Part shown: positions 8,414-17,649 of the stretch, in pieces
Layout of the letters: the number at the start of each line of letters is the position of its first letter
How positions within the stretch are numbered: position 1 is the first letter of the stretch
Assembly: GCA_964634205.1 (NCBI GenBank)
Contig: CAZWKE010000006.1
Coordinates: 55,789 to 119,788 of the forward strand
DNA: 64,000 nucleotides
Direction: 5' to 3'
Source of the DNA: JAFGGG01 sp964634205
GTDB taxonomy: Bacteria; Spirochaetota; Spirochaetia; SZUA-6; RPPD01
Program-made: the position numbers and the translations under genes
Notes under the pieces: model-generated
What the model saw: only the letters and a program-made list of their open reading frames with translations
What the model was told of the DNA's origin: nothing
The model's database searches: none

Positions 8414-9629
8414 TTTTATTAAAACAGACAGTAAGCCAGGACTGTACCTCTGCATAATAGGTGTCTTCCGCCAGCAGGAATTCAAGGAAGGCCGGACGGT
8501 ACTTTTTCTGGAAGTAGTATGCCTGGGCAAGATAAAAATGTGTGCGTGCCTCTACTTCGGGTGAATGGTGCGTCTGCAAAAAATCCTTCAGTCGTAATTC
8601 GCTTTCCGGAAACTGCTTTGTGCTTAAGGAGCCGGTAATAATTGCTTTTAAAGTATTGGCCTCTCCGCCGGCATTTTCTGTTTTATCCACCGAAAGGATT
8701 TCAACCTGTTTTTCTTGGGCAGGAAATTTTTCCATTTCAGCTTTGAGTGCGTTTATGGCTGATTGGGTAGCAGGCTTTACGGGAATAGTACTGGGAAGCA
8801 GAAGGGGCCGCGGCGTTTCCAACTCAACCCCGGATTCCACGTCCCAGAGAATGTTTAGGGCGGGAAGGGGAAATGCTCTCTTGTATGATTTGGGAATTCC
8901 CATGGTTCCGGAAGAGATGGCAAGGCTGACGGGTTTTTCAAGGGTATTCTCACCTTTGGTAAAACTGACCTCACCGGATTCCACCAGACCGGCATCGATA
9001 ACGGCATAATAATAATCAACTCCCGCAATCGGCACATCCGTAAATGATATGCTGCTGCTGTGTACTGTCTGCGAAAAAGAAGCCTTTAAAATATCCGCTG
9101 CGGAATATATGGGCTGGGTGCTGCGGTAAACCATCAGGGTGCGGTCCGGCCGTGAGCTTTTGAAGTTTAAAACGACCTTGTTCTTGGATGCCGAGGCTGT
9201 CAGATCAGAGACAACGGCAGCGTTTTTGTTTTCGGTTTTCGCAAGGGAGATTACCGCCCCGGTGGTCGTTTTATTGCGATAAGGAATAAAAATCTTGTAT
9301 AAACGTCCGTTTTTATCCTGTATGAGTACGGCATAATAATATTTTGTATCCAGTTTCTTCGGCGTATCGGTGTAGGATTCGATGTTTTCCCCTACCGTGG
9401 CAATCAGTTCGGCTTCTTTGTAATTGGTATCCGTTATTTCTTTATCATAGCGATAGATATTTTTCTTTCCCATTACAGCAGCCGAGTTTTTCCAGGTAAG
9501 AATAATCTGTAAGCCCTGTGATGAGGCCTTGAGTCTGGAGACGAAAGGGGCAAATACTGATTCAGTGCTGTTCTGGGAGAAGAGGTTTGCGCAGAGAAGT
9601 AATAACAGAAAGATACAAATCTTTTTCAT
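8394..9629 (-). CDS. Secreted protein with fibronectin type III-like repeats, function unknown
   Basis: The 411-residue product begins with a clear signal peptide (MKKICIFLLLLLCANLFSQ). Two fibronectin-III-like stretches follow (for example LILTWKNSAAVMGKK-type strands, then SYTDTPKKLDTKYYYAVL, and later ITFTDVPIAGVDYYYAVI), each ending in the YYYAV pattern typical of the last strands of FN3 folds. The C-terminal 90 residues look helical and TPR-like (HFYLAQAYYFQKKYRPAFLEF). No catalytic motif is seen. A periplasmic or surface binding/scaffold role is a guess. The gene has its own promoter 9 bases upstream of the ATG and runs divergently from the cyclase gene. Confidence 0.8.
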   Translation of the reverse strand: MKKICIFLLLLLCANLFSQNSTESVFAPFVSRLKASSQGLQIILTWKNSAAVMGKKNIYRYDKEITDTNYKEAELIATVGENIESYTDTPKKLDTKYYYAVLIQDKNGRLYKIFIPYRNKTTTGAVISLAKTENKNAAVVSDLTASASKNKVVLNFKSSRPDRTLMVYRSTQPIYSAADILKASFSQTVHSSSISFTDVPIAGVDYYYAVIDAGLVESGEVSFTKGENTLEKPVSLAISSGTMGIPKSYKRAFPLPALNILWDVESGVELETPRPLLLPSTIPVKPATQSAINALKAEMEKFPAQEKQVEILSVDKTENAGGEANTLKAIITGSLSTKQFPESELRLKDFLQTHHSPEVEARTHFYLAQAYYFQKKYRPAFLEFLLAEDTYYAEVQSWLTVCFNKINSGSF

Positions 9630-9638
9630 ACCGTTGTT

Positions 9639-9668
9639 ATTTTAATCGGTAATTTTCTTCCTTGTCCA
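9639..9668 (-). promoter_or_regulatory. Sigma-70-type promoter for the FN3-like gene
   Basis: On the minus strand, TGGACA (9663-9668) and TAAAAT (9639-9644) are separated by 18 bases. The -10 ends 9 bases before the ATG at 9629, so the transcript would begin about three bases before the start codon. No Shine-Dalgarno is present. Confidence 0.5.
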
Positions 9669-9764
9669 TAGCAAAAACAGGGAATAAACATCCGTAAACT
9701 ACAGCCTGTAAAAAGCCGTTATAATAACTATAGCATATATTGGATGTAATATCATTTTTAAAAA

Positions 9765-9793
9765 TTGATTAAATACGAGTGATAAGCTAAAAT
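9765..9793 (+). promoter_or_regulatory. Sigma-70-type promoter for the cyclase gene (leaderless arrangement)
   Basis: TTGATT (9765-9770) and TAAAAT (9788-9793) are 17 bases apart. The ATG at 9800 lies 7 bases after the -10, where transcription would normally begin, so the mRNA may be leaderless. No ribosome-binding site precedes the ATG. Confidence 0.5.
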
Positions 9794-9799
9794 AGAGTT

Positions 9800-11458
9800 A
9801 TGAAAATAAGAACCAAGATCATTGCGGTGGTGATTCCTATTCTGTTTGTGACGCTGGGTATCTCAGGTTTGTGGGCCTACCTTTCCGCTACTTCAGGTAT
9901 CACGAAAATCGCCCTGGAACTGCTGGTAAACAAGGTGGAGGTGCTGGAAAAAGAGGCGAACAAGCAATGGTCGTACGTGGAAGACCTGGATTATAAAACA
10001 CACCCCGAATACGTTGATGTGACCAAGGCCGGTATAACTCTGTTTGCGGTCAATATGATAAAAAATAAAACCGAGTTGATTTTTGCCTTTGATGAAAACA
10101 TCAACATCACCATGCAGACAAATAAATTCAACCTGGCGGATAGTGAAAAAGATCATTTGCGTGCCCTGTTCTCATCAAAGTCAAAAGAGCTGCAGGAGTT
10201 CAGCCTGGAGGGGATTGAACGGGTGGGGATGGGATTCTATTTCAAACCCTTCGGCTGGTACTTCATGATCAGTCAGGAAAAGCAGATATTTTACCGGGAT
10301 GTTGACCGTATTACCTGGCAGACCGGGATACTGCTGATATCATCCTGTGTATTGGCCTTTATTGTGCTTTTTTTAATTATTAATTACCTTATTAAACCCC
10401 TGATCGGGCTGCGGGATACAATGCGTGAGATTATCAGTTCCGGGAACCTGGATAAACGGGTGCCGGTTGAGTTTCATGATGAGACCGGTCAGTTGGCGCA
10501 TACCTTCAACATCATGGTCGGTGAGTTGGAGAAGGCATACAACCAGATAAAAAGTTACGCCTTTCAGGCCGTGCTGGCACAGAAAAAAGAATCCCGCATT
10601 AGAAACATCTTCCAAAAGTATGTACCCCAGGAGCTGATCGACCGGTTCTACGAGCACCCGGAATCCATGCTGGTGGGTGACAACAGGGTGCTGTCCGTAC
10701 TTTTTTCCGACATTCGCGGATTTACCTCCATCGCCGAGTCAATGCTGCCGGATGAAATTGTAACCTCACTGAACCGCTATTTTTCGGTCATGGTTGATAT
10801 TATTATGCAGCGCAAAGGGATTGTGGACAAATATATCGGAGACGCGATCATGGCCTTTTTCGGTGCGCCGGTAAAACATGATGATGATGCCTACCAATCG
10901 ATACTGGCCGCCATTGAGATGACCGAGGCCTTAAACGCCTTTAACAGGGAGCAGGCGGCCGCCGGAAAGCCGCCGTTTCACATCGGGGTAGGATTGAATT
11001 ACGGAGTGGTAACCGTGGGGAATATCGGGACGGAAAAGAAAATGGAGTATACGGTTATCGGTGATATGGTGAACCTGGCCTCGCGCCTGGAGGGGCTTAC
11101 TAAATACTATAAGCAGGAGATCATCGTTTCCGAGAGTATCATGCGCAAGGCCAAGGATAGACTTCCGTTTCGCTTACTGGATACGGTGGCGGTAAAGGGA
11201 AAAAAAGAAGGAGTAAGAATCTACGCGGCAAAACACACCCTGACAGCAGCCGAAAAGGATGCCTGGGAAATGAATGAGATTGCGTTTTCACATTTTTACA
11301 AACGTGAGTTCAAACAGGCCGCGGAGTTATTTAAAAAAATACACACTTTGATTAAAGGTGACCTGCCGTCTGAGCTTTTGTACAAACGCTGCAGTGAATT
11401 ACTGGAGAATCCGCCGCCAAAGCAATGGGACGGGATACGCGTCATGGATATGAAATAA
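9800..11458 (+). CDS. Membrane-bound HAMP-class III adenylate/guanylate cyclase
   Basis: Probably makes cAMP in response to a periplasmic or membrane signal. The 552 residues are: membrane helix 7-29, an extracytoplasmic sensor of about 145 residues, membrane helix at about 176-197, a HAMP linker (to about 250) and a class III cyclase domain at about 290-460. Catalytic features are VLFSDIRGFTSI (metal Asp304), KYIGDAIMAFFGAP (substrate Lys344 and metal Asp348) and YTVIGDMVNLASRLEG. At the second base-recognition position (GD-x-VN) there is Met, not the Asp/Thr of well-studied adenylate cyclases, so ATP specificity is likely but not certain. A C-terminal tail of about 80 residues looks TPR-like. 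Confidence 0.9.
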   Translation: MKIRTKIIAVVIPILFVTLGISGLWAYLSATSGITKIALELLVNKVEVLEKEANKQWSYVEDLDYKTHPEYVDVTKAGITLFAVNMIKNKTELIFAFDENINITMQTNKFNLADSEKDHLRALFSSKSKELQEFSLEGIERVGMGFYFKPFGWYFMISQEKQIFYRDVDRITWQTGILLISSCVLAFIVLFLIINYLIKPLIGLRDTMREIISSGNLDKRVPVEFHDETGQLAHTFNIMVGELEKAYNQIKSYAFQAVLAQKKESRIRNIFQKYVPQELIDRFYEHPESMLVGDNRVLSVLFSDIRGFTSIAESMLPDEIVTSLNRYFSVMVDIIMQRKGIVDKYIGDAIMAFFGAPVKHDDDAYQSILAAIEMTEALNAFNREQAAAGKPPFHIGVGLNYGVVTVGNIGTEKKMEYTVIGDMVNLASRLEGLTKYYKQEIIVSESIMRKAKDRLPFRLLDTVAVKGKKEGVRIYAAKHTLTAAEKDAWEMNEIAFSHFYKREFKQAAELFKKIHTLIKGDLPSELLYKRCSELLENPPPKQWDGIRVMDMK

Positions 11459-11516
11459 CGTGCCGAACCGGATTGGATCAGCGTTTTGCACGGTGCTTTT
11501 CACCAACTTAATTTAT

Positions 11517-11544
11517 TTGTTTTTTCGGGGTTTTATGCTAAAAT
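11517..11544 (+). promoter_or_regulatory. Extended -10 promoter for the 11571 gene
   Basis: TTGTTT (11517-11522), a 16-base spacer, then TAAAAT (11539-11544) preceded by TGC as an extended -10. The expected start near 11551 leaves a leader of about 20 bases with a weak GAGGG before the ATG at 11571. Confidence 0.45.
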
Positions 11545-11570
11545 TAGATAGTAGAGGGCAGTAAACACAG

Positions 11571-12836
11571 ATGTTTGTGACACAACAAAAAAACGTATTT
11601 ATATGTGTTGTATTTTTTTATTTTATCTCGTTTCAGCTTGTTTCACTTAATGCACAGGCCTATTCGGTTGTGCCCAACCAGGTTTCCATATTTTCCGACG
11701 TTCGCCTGCAATCAGCAGCCGAAAATACCACCTATCGCAGTGTACTGCCTCGAAATACGGGGAGTGAACTGGAAAACAGGGGGTATAGTACGGTGCCGGG
11801 TGGTGAACTGTCCCTTTTGCTTACCGGACAAGAGCTGCCGGTACAGGGGATTCCTCCGGCGAACGTGATAAATATCATGAAGCAACAGGCCGGAAAGCAG
11901 ATGAGCAAGTTTTTCTGCCTGGTACGGTACATTAAACAGGACAACCTGGTGAGTTTCACCGTATTTTTTTGGAACATAGACGGGGGATTGATCGTAAACT
12001 ACTCTGCCCCGGACGCGGAGGGGCTTGCGGTATATAACCGTCTGAATGCGGCGGTTGCCCTGTTTGTCAAGAAGCAGGGTGAGGGAAAAACCATCACCAT
12101 CGCCGGAGGTAAAAACGGGACGGGTCCGAAACAGTATGTCAAAGAGATCATCCTCTACTCGAAAGATGAAGGGGCTGAGATTTGGCTGAAGGGAAAAGAA
12201 AAACTGGGAACCATAAAAAACGGCCAGCTAATCTTGCCGTACATGCCGTTGACCGTGGGATCCACGATAGAAATAGAAAAAAAGAAGAAGGGCAGTTATG
12301 ATTCAACGGAAACCCTGTCACTTACCGGGGAAAAGAGTGAAATCAGGCTGCTTCCCATGGAAAAAATATACGGGTCCGGTTTATACTTCACCTGGACCAC
12401 CGGGCAGTTTGTCGGTTTGGGAGTGGGATATCTGGGCAATGTGGATGAGCGCTTTGTCTATTGGGGTGTGGAAAATTATTTTTTTCTCCAGGCAAGTAAA
12501 GTACATGATATGCATCCGGTGATCCATGATGATATCCGCGGTTTACTGTTGGTGAAATTTCGTTTTGCCGAAGGGTTCCCCTTTACCATAAGTTATTCGT
12601 ATGGTGCGGGCATGATTTTTTCCCTGCTGGATGCGAAGAACGCGCCGCTTTATGTGGATTTTTATGTCAATCCGGCAAACCTGCACCTGGAGTATGCCGT
12701 GAATGATTATGTATTCTTTTTGCGCATTGAATACAAGATCGCCCTGGGCCTGGGGAAAAACCTGCTGGGCTCGGATCTCATCGGCATAATAGACGGGCTG
12801 CCGTTATTTACATTGGGGGTGATAACAAGATGGTAA
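11571..12836 (+). CDS. Secreted protein of unknown function, possible outer-membrane barrel
   Basis: The 421 residues start with an N-terminal hydrophobic segment ending in LNAQAYS, a signal peptide. The C-terminal half is rich in alternating aromatic and glycine strands (GLYFTWTTGQFVGLGVGYLG, FTISYSYGAGMIFSL), which suggests membrane beta-strands, but I recognise no family. The middle part (IWLKGKEKLGTIKNGQLILP) resembles a PEGA-like strand pattern. It overlaps the following lipoprotein gene by seven bases, so the two are translated together and may work together at the cell surface. Confidence 0.75.
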   Translation: MFVTQQKNVFICVVFFYFISFQLVSLNAQAYSVVPNQVSIFSDVRLQSAAENTTYRSVLPRNTGSELENRGYSTVPGGELSLLLTGQELPVQGIPPANVINIMKQQAGKQMSKFFCLVRYIKQDNLVSFTVFFWNIDGGLIVNYSAPDAEGLAVYNRLNAAVALFVKKQGEGKTITIAGGKNGTGPKQYVKEIILYSKDEGAEIWLKGKEKLGTIKNGQLILPYMPLTVGSTIEIEKKKKGSYDSTETLSLTGEKSEIRLLPMEKIYGSGLYFTWTTGQFVGLGVGYLGNVDERFVYWGVENYFFLQASKVHDMHPVIHDDIRGLLLVKFRFAEGFPFTISYSYGAGMIFSLLDAKNAPLYVDFYVNPANLHLEYAVNDYVFFLRIEYKIALGLGKNLLGSDLIGIIDGLPLFTLGVITRW

Positions 12837-13846
12837 GAAGAATAGTTGTTTTACTGGTTATTTTACTATTCGGCTTCTTCTGGGGCTGTGATTTTTTTAT
12901 TGCTTCATCCTTTCCGGATTATTTGCCCAGCGTTCGGAACATCGCCAACCTGGACAAGTATTTTGACAAGTCCAATCCAAGTGATTACGATATTTTTACC
13001 ATCCAAAACAATTCCGGAGATGATTATGTGTTTGTGCTTTACAAGCCCCAGGCCGGTATGCGGAAGGTAGTGGTGCTTGACAGTGATTTATCAGTGCAGA
13101 GTGAATATGAGAATCAAAACTTAGGGTCTCTCCACACAGGATACCCCATGCCGGCACCTACGTTAGCTGCGATTGGAAGTCAGGAAATGATGCTGAATGG
13201 ATCTTTTACATGGAATGGCGAAATAAATACCAACCTCAGTAATGATAAGGATCATCTTATTTTTTATAATGAAATCGGTGGATTTTTTTATTCTCTTGCG
13301 TGGTCTGATGGATTCCTGTATTGGGCGGAATACAATAATGGAGATTTATCATTTAATAATTCCGATTCATTTGACCTTGATTCAAGCGGAGAAGAATACT
13401 CGATAGAAAATGCCTGCTTTTCCAATAACAATACTCCTGATCCAGCAGATGATCGGGTAATTCTCTATGTAAGACGAACAAGTGACGGTGAAGGATTTGC
13501 CGTAGGAATGGACCCGAATAGTTTTCCGCCGTCAGGCGTAAATACATTTGCCTTAGAAACTAATCCGGCATATCAATTCGGTAAAATAAAACCCGGGTCG
13601 GTCCATATCGTGTTCGGCGGCACAGGGGTGGTCCTGGAGCGCGACGACGGCACGGTGGAGCTTTATGAGGCGTTCTACGATACAGGAAGAGGTGCGTTGT
13701 ATTTTAATAAACGGAATGAAACGATCGGCAAGCAGTTCAAAGACAGGAAGGTAGCCTATTGTCTGGACAAACCGGACATGTACGTCTTCGATCCGGCAAC
13801 CAAAGACCTCTTTGAATGCACGGCCTGGTGGAACGACGGTTTTTAG
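12830..13846 (+). CDS. Predicted lipoprotein, function unknown
   Basis: The 338-residue product has two arginines, a hydrophobic stretch and the lipobox FFWGC (Cys20), consistent with the relaxed spirochaetal lipobox. The mature part is acidic and aromatic, with no known domain visible. Base composition changes inside the gene: about 13080-13560 is clearly more AT-rich than both ends. It overlaps the upstream gene by seven bases, and its TAG ends one base before the convergent gene's stop. Surface exposure is an inference from the lipobox and its partner gene. Confidence 0.75.
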   Translation: MVRRIVVLLVILLFGFFWGCDFFIASSFPDYLPSVRNIANLDKYFDKSNPSDYDIFTIQNNSGDDYVFVLYKPQAGMRKVVVLDSDLSVQSEYENQNLGSLHTGYPMPAPTLAAIGSQEMMLNGSFTWNGEINTNLSNDKDHLIFYNEIGGFFYSLAWSDGFLYWAEYNNGDLSFNNSDSFDLDSSGEEYSIENACFSNNNTPDPADDRVILYVRRTSDGEGFAVGMDPNSFPPSGVNTFALETNPAYQFGKIKPGSVHIVFGGTGVVLERDDGTVELYEAFYDTGRGALYFNKRNETIGKQFKDRKVAYCLDKPDMYVFDPATKDLFECTAWWNDGF

Positions 13847-13847
13847 G

Positions 13848-16025
13848 CTATTTAATCAGATTTTTCAGGCTTTTTAAAAGACTCACCATATGGGGATCCT
13901 GGGATGATTCCCTGATCTTCTGATCGATAAAGGAAAGGCGTTCGTCACCTGTTTTATACCCGTTCAGCCGGTCTATTACCGAGGTGGCGTATTTCAGGGC
14001 CGATTCCCTGCCCATCTGTTCAAAGGCCCGGTCATAGCGCTTGATGCGTGTCATCAGGCCGGGGAAGATATGCTCCACCTTGTCGGAGGCCAAAAACTCG
14101 TCCAGGTATGACTTTCCTTCCACGTATTCATCCGTGGTCCCGTGTTTGATGATTCGGTCCTCGGCCTGCTTATAGGTGTAATAGCTGCTTTGGGCGCTGC
14201 GCAGGTCGGAGGCGATGGTCTTCAGCGTGGAAAGGTCTTTTTCTTCGACAATTGTTGTGCCCGCTTTCACATTTGCCTTTTCTTTCAACAGGGCAATCTC
14301 CTTGTCCTTGTCGTTCAACGAGGATTTTAAGGCCGCGATCTCCTGTTCATACTGCATTACGGCACCCTGATCCGTGGCGGGGGTGGTGGTGCCGATAACC
14401 GCGACATTGTTTTTCACTTCTTTATCTTTAAGTGATACCGCCTGGGCAATCAGGTCAAGGGCATCTTTTACCTGGAGGCTGGCGGGAAAATCACGAACAG
14501 TGGAAAGAAGAACGTTAATGGCGTCGGTATATTTTTTTTGTTGTATAAGTTTTTTGGCCTGGTCCAGTCTGCTTTTGGCGGCTGAAGAATTCTGCTGTCC
14601 GTTTTTATTTTGTTCCACGAAATAACCGGCGTATTTGATGTTTGTAATGATCCTCTGCGTGTTTTGATCGCCGGGCAGAAACTCGATGGCCTTGGTATAG
14701 TTTTCCAACGCCTTGGAATAGTCCTTGTTGATGAACTGGGTGTTGGCCGCGGCCAGGTATCTGTCAACCTGTGAGGCACGGTAGGTTTCAACATCTTCAA
14801 GTTTCGTGACAAAATAGTTGTGGCTGCGGTAGACCTCAGGAATGATTTGCAGAGCCTGCAGGTAATACTCATCTGCTTTTGTTTTATTCCCGGCCTTATA
14901 GGCCTTGTCCGCTTCCAGCACGGAAGCACGCAATTTACCGAGCAGATCCGCTGAGGCGGTCAGTGATTTGACATCCACACTGCTGCTTTGTTGTCGGCTG
15001 ACAATCAGTTTTTCCAGGGAATCAATAATAAACAGCTCCACCTCACGCCGTGCCAGAATATCAGGCTGGTTCAGCACGTTGGGATCGTCCAGGTAGTTGC
15101 GCAGGGCCGCGAGCTGGGCCTTGGCGTCATTCAGTTTGTTGCTCTGTATCTGTGTTTTTATGGAACGGTAATAACCCAGGATCTGGTTGTTGATCACATC
15201 GAACCGCTCCTTCTGTTCTTTCAGGCGCGCAACCTCCTGCTCCACCGCGCTCTGTTTGGACTGAAGCTCATCCTGCGTGGCTTTCAGATCATTCCGGGCC
15301 TGTTCCAGCTGCGACGCGTATTCCTGTCTGGACTGTTCCAAAGCGGCGATCTTCGCCTCTTCCTGTTTTTTTGTTTCCGCCAGCAGTGCCTGGTTTTCCG
15401 CCTCTTTTTTGGCGGCAAAAGCCTTTAACTGGGTATCCAGATCGGTGCCGGAATACCCGGCCTGGCGCAGGCGCTCTTTTTCCGCCTCAAGCTCTTTATT
15501 CAGGGAGGCACGCAGCTCGTCCTCCCGCTGGGAAATGCGCTCTTCCATGTTTGACCGTAGGTCATCAAGCTGATTGCTGACCGTGGACAGGTTGTCCTGA
15601 ATGGCCAGGATTTCATTGTTTTTCTGCTTCAGTTTTTCCTCGGCCTCGCGTTTGATCTCATCAATGATGCTGGTTCCCTTTACGGCTTCCACATTCCCGG
15701 CACTGATAATCTGTTCGCGCTCACCCTTGAACAGCATAATCAGTCCCAGAATACTGATACTTAAGACCACGGTCGCCAGGACGTTCACCAGGACGGGCAG
15801 GCCGAAGCCCTGCTTTAATGCCCTGATATGAAACAGTTCGGGGGTGACCTTGATCTTGCTTTTTAAGGCGATCTTATCGATTTCCTGGATGATTTCCTGC
15901 TGGTCGTCCTTGGAAATGCCTGACTGGTCGTCAAGCAGGATGGTCTGCGGGGAAGGATCTGAGTTTATCGCGTTATCTTGTCTAAACTGTAATGCCTTTT
16001 TAAAAAGGCCGCTTATTTTACCCAT
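13848..16025 (-). CDS. Single-pass membrane protein with long coiled coil and TPR-like repeats
   Basis: The 725 residues have no signal peptide. A cytoplasmic N-terminus of about 75 residues precedes one membrane helix (about 75-99, VLVNVLATVVLSISILGLIMLF). A long charged coiled coil follows (about 120-290, many EQ/K heptads), then helical repeats of TPR type (YYLQALQIIPEVYRSHNYF; YSKALENYTKAIEFLPG), a second coiled coil and a helical end. The bulk is predicted on one side of the membrane as an elongated structural or scaffold protein. No enzyme motif is seen and I cannot name a family. It stands alone, convergent with the lipoprotein gene and divergent from the Cas2-like gene. Confidence 0.8.
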   Translation of the reverse strand: MGKISGLFKKALQFRQDNAINSDPSPQTILLDDQSGISKDDQQEIIQEIDKIALKSKIKVTPELFHIRALKQGFGLPVLVNVLATVVLSISILGLIMLFKGEREQIISAGNVEAVKGTSIIDEIKREAEEKLKQKNNEILAIQDNLSTVSNQLDDLRSNMEERISQREDELRASLNKELEAEKERLRQAGYSGTDLDTQLKAFAAKKEAENQALLAETKKQEEAKIAALEQSRQEYASQLEQARNDLKATQDELQSKQSAVEQEVARLKEQKERFDVINNQILGYYRSIKTQIQSNKLNDAKAQLAALRNYLDDPNVLNQPDILARREVELFIIDSLEKLIVSRQQSSSVDVKSLTASADLLGKLRASVLEADKAYKAGNKTKADEYYLQALQIIPEVYRSHNYFVTKLEDVETYRASQVDRYLAAANTQFINKDYSKALENYTKAIEFLPGDQNTQRIITNIKYAGYFVEQNKNGQQNSSAAKSRLDQAKKLIQQKKYTDAINVLLSTVRDFPASLQVKDALDLIAQAVSLKDKEVKNNVAVIGTTTPATDQGAVMQYEQEIAALKSSLNDKDKEIALLKEKANVKAGTTIVEEKDLSTLKTIASDLRSAQSSYYTYKQAEDRIIKHGTTDEYVEGKSYLDEFLASDKVEHIFPGLMTRIKRYDRAFEQMGRESALKYATSVIDRLNGYKTGDERLSFIDQKIRESSQDPHMVSLLKSLKNLIK

Positions 16026-16156
16026 TGCTTTATTTCATTTTCGGACACCACCGCCCTCAGTTTCACAAAAATATACAGTAGTGTATCCATTTCCTGTCTA
16101 TATTATAACCAATTATAGGCAAATATTCTAATAAAAAAACTTCGTTGACAAGGGGT

Positions 16157-16185
16157 TTGACAGACTGTGCCAATCGGTTTAGAAT
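16157..16185 (+). promoter_or_regulatory. Strong sigma-70 promoter for the Cas2-like gene and prfB
   Basis: TTGACA (16157-16162), a 17-base spacer and TAGAAT (16180-16185) make the best-matching promoter in this part of the window. A second TTGACA sits at 16145-16150. The expected start near 16192 is only about three bases before the ATG at 16195, so this mRNA should be nearly leaderless. Confidence 0.65.
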
Positions 16186-16194
16186 CATTTTCCA

Positions 16195-16482
16195 ATGTTT
16201 GTCGCGGTATGCTGCGATCTGTCAAGCAGTGATCATCAGAATTCAATCGGCGTGCTTCTCTCGCAATACGGGTTTCAGAAAATCCAAAACACCCTGTATG
16301 AGCACACCGCAATTAATGACGAATACCTGACACGCCTAAAGAAAGATCTTGATCGGCAGACGGATTATTATGATATTATCCGTATGTACCAGTATCCCGT
16401 AGAAAACACGCTGGTCATCACGTCTTTAAAGCAAAAAAAATGGCGCAAACTGGTGGTAAAAGTCGACAAGGCTGTAAAATAA
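16195..16482 (+). CDS. Stand-alone Cas2-like small protein
   Basis: The 95-residue product follows the Cas2/VapD-like ferredoxin fold pattern: a first strand ending in Asp (MFVAVCCDLSS, Asp8, the Cas2 metal-binding position), a helix with NSIGVLLSQYGFQKIQ, a second strand NTLYE, a helix, and a final strand NTLVIT. Cas2 normally joins Cas1 in CRISPR spacer integration; here no cas1, effector or repeat array is present, and the neighbour is prfB. A housekeeping nuclease or binding role is therefore more likely than adaptation. No Shine-Dalgarno precedes the ATG; the promoter places it at the mRNA 5' end. prfB starts 22 bases after its stop. Confidence 0.65.
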   Translation: MFVAVCCDLSSSDHQNSIGVLLSQYGFQKIQNTLYEHTAINDEYLTRLKKDLDRQTDYYDIIRMYQYPVENTLVITSLKQKKWRKLVVKVDKAVK

Positions 16483-16504
16483 AATCCGCACAGAGGAGAG
16501 TATA

Positions 16505-17600
16505 ATGAACGAAGATTTACAACAGCGCATCGCAGTGCTGCAGAAAGAAATACAAGAATCCTGGGGGCGTCTTTGACGCCGCAAAACTGGAAGAACGCAA
16601 GGCCGCACTGGAAAAACAGGCGGCCGACCCGGATTTATGGCAGGACCAAAAGCATGCCGGTGAAGTGCTTACCGAGTTAAAACTTCTGAAAAAACGATTG
16701 GAGAATTGGCAGTCTATCCGCAAAGAGGTTGCTGATTTTTCCGAGCTTTTCGAGTTGGCCAGTGAGGAGGACGACCGTTCACTCTTAAGCCAGATCGGAG
16801 AGGGGTTGGAACAGGCGGAGGAACGCTTCCATTCTCTGCAAACCGTAGAGTTTCTGGGGGGGCAGTACGATATGGCTTCGGCCTTTCTTACCATTCACTC
16901 CGGTGCGGGGGGAACCGAAGCCTGCGACTGGGTAAGTATGCTGCTGCGCATGTATACCCGCTGGGCCGAGACGCACCAGTATCGCACCAATATAATCGAT
17001 CTGCTGGAGGCCGAAGGGGGAATCAAATCCGTCACCCTGCAGGTGGATGGTGAATATGTGTACGGCTACCTGAAAGGGGAGACCGGTATCCACCGCCTGG
17101 TGCGTATTTCACCGTTTGATTCCAACAGCCGTCGGCATACCTCTTTTGCTTCGGTATACTGCTCTCCGGTTATCGATGAGGATATTGAAATCGAAATCAA
17201 GGCGGAGGACCTGCGCATCGACACCTATCGCGCGGGAGGCGCGGGCGGGCAGCACGTAAACAAGACCGATTCCGCCGTCCGCATTACCCACCTGCCCACC
17301 GGAATCGTGGTGCAATGTCAAAATGAGCGCAGCCAGCATAAAAACAAGGCAACCGCGCTGAAGGTCCTGAAATCACGTTTATACGAATATTATGAGCGGC
17401 AAAAAGAAGAAGAAAAACAGAAACTGGAGGATCAGAAAAAGGATATTTCCTGGGGAAACCAGATACGATCCTACGTGTTTCAGCCTTATACCATGGTGAA
17501 AGACCACCGGACAAAGACGGAAATCGGCAATATCCAGGCGGTCATGGACGGTAAAATCGATCCCTTTATTGAAGAATACCTGAAATATATAAAGCATTAA
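16505..17600 (+). CDS. prfB: Peptide chain release factor 2, made by programmed +1 frameshift
   Basis: RF2 ends translation at UGA and UAA. Translation starts at ATG 16505 (AGAGGAG upstream), runs 23 codons to an in-frame TGA at 16574-16576 and must shift +1 after CTT (16571-16573) to continue with GAC at 16575. The joined product is 364 residues, the usual RF2 length. The RF2 anticodon-like SPF motif (RISPFDSN) and the GGQ catalytic motif (RAGGAGGQHVNK) are both present. The frameshift gives negative feedback: when RF2 is scarce the UGA is read slowly and shifting increases. It probably shares the promoter of the Cas2-like gene. Confidence 0.96.
16562..16577 (+). other. prfB: Programmed +1 frameshift site of prfB
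   Basis: The sequence reads TGGGGGCGTCTTTGAC. A Shine-Dalgarno-like GGGGG sits three bases upstream of the slippery CTT, followed by TGA C, the same arrangement as in the well-known Escherichia coli site (AGGGGG, three bases, CTTTGAC). In this copy only the three spacer bases and the first base differ. Confidence 0.95.
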
Positions 17601-17607
17601 TTTAGGC

Positions 17608-17636
17608 TTGATCGACAAGGTTGGTTTAGATAGTAT
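17608..17636 (+). promoter_or_regulatory. Promoter for the PEGA-ftsY-lol cluster
   Basis: TTGATC (17608-17613), 17 bases, TAGTAT (17631-17636). The expected start near 17643 leaves about seven untranslated bases before ATG 17650, without a Shine-Dalgarno. Confidence 0.5.
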
Positions 17637-17649
17637 ATACTGATCATAT

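Noticed and set aside
16195..16482. CRISPR-Cas locus
   Set aside because: No cas1, effector gene or repeat-spacer array is visible in the window; only the Cas2-like gene.
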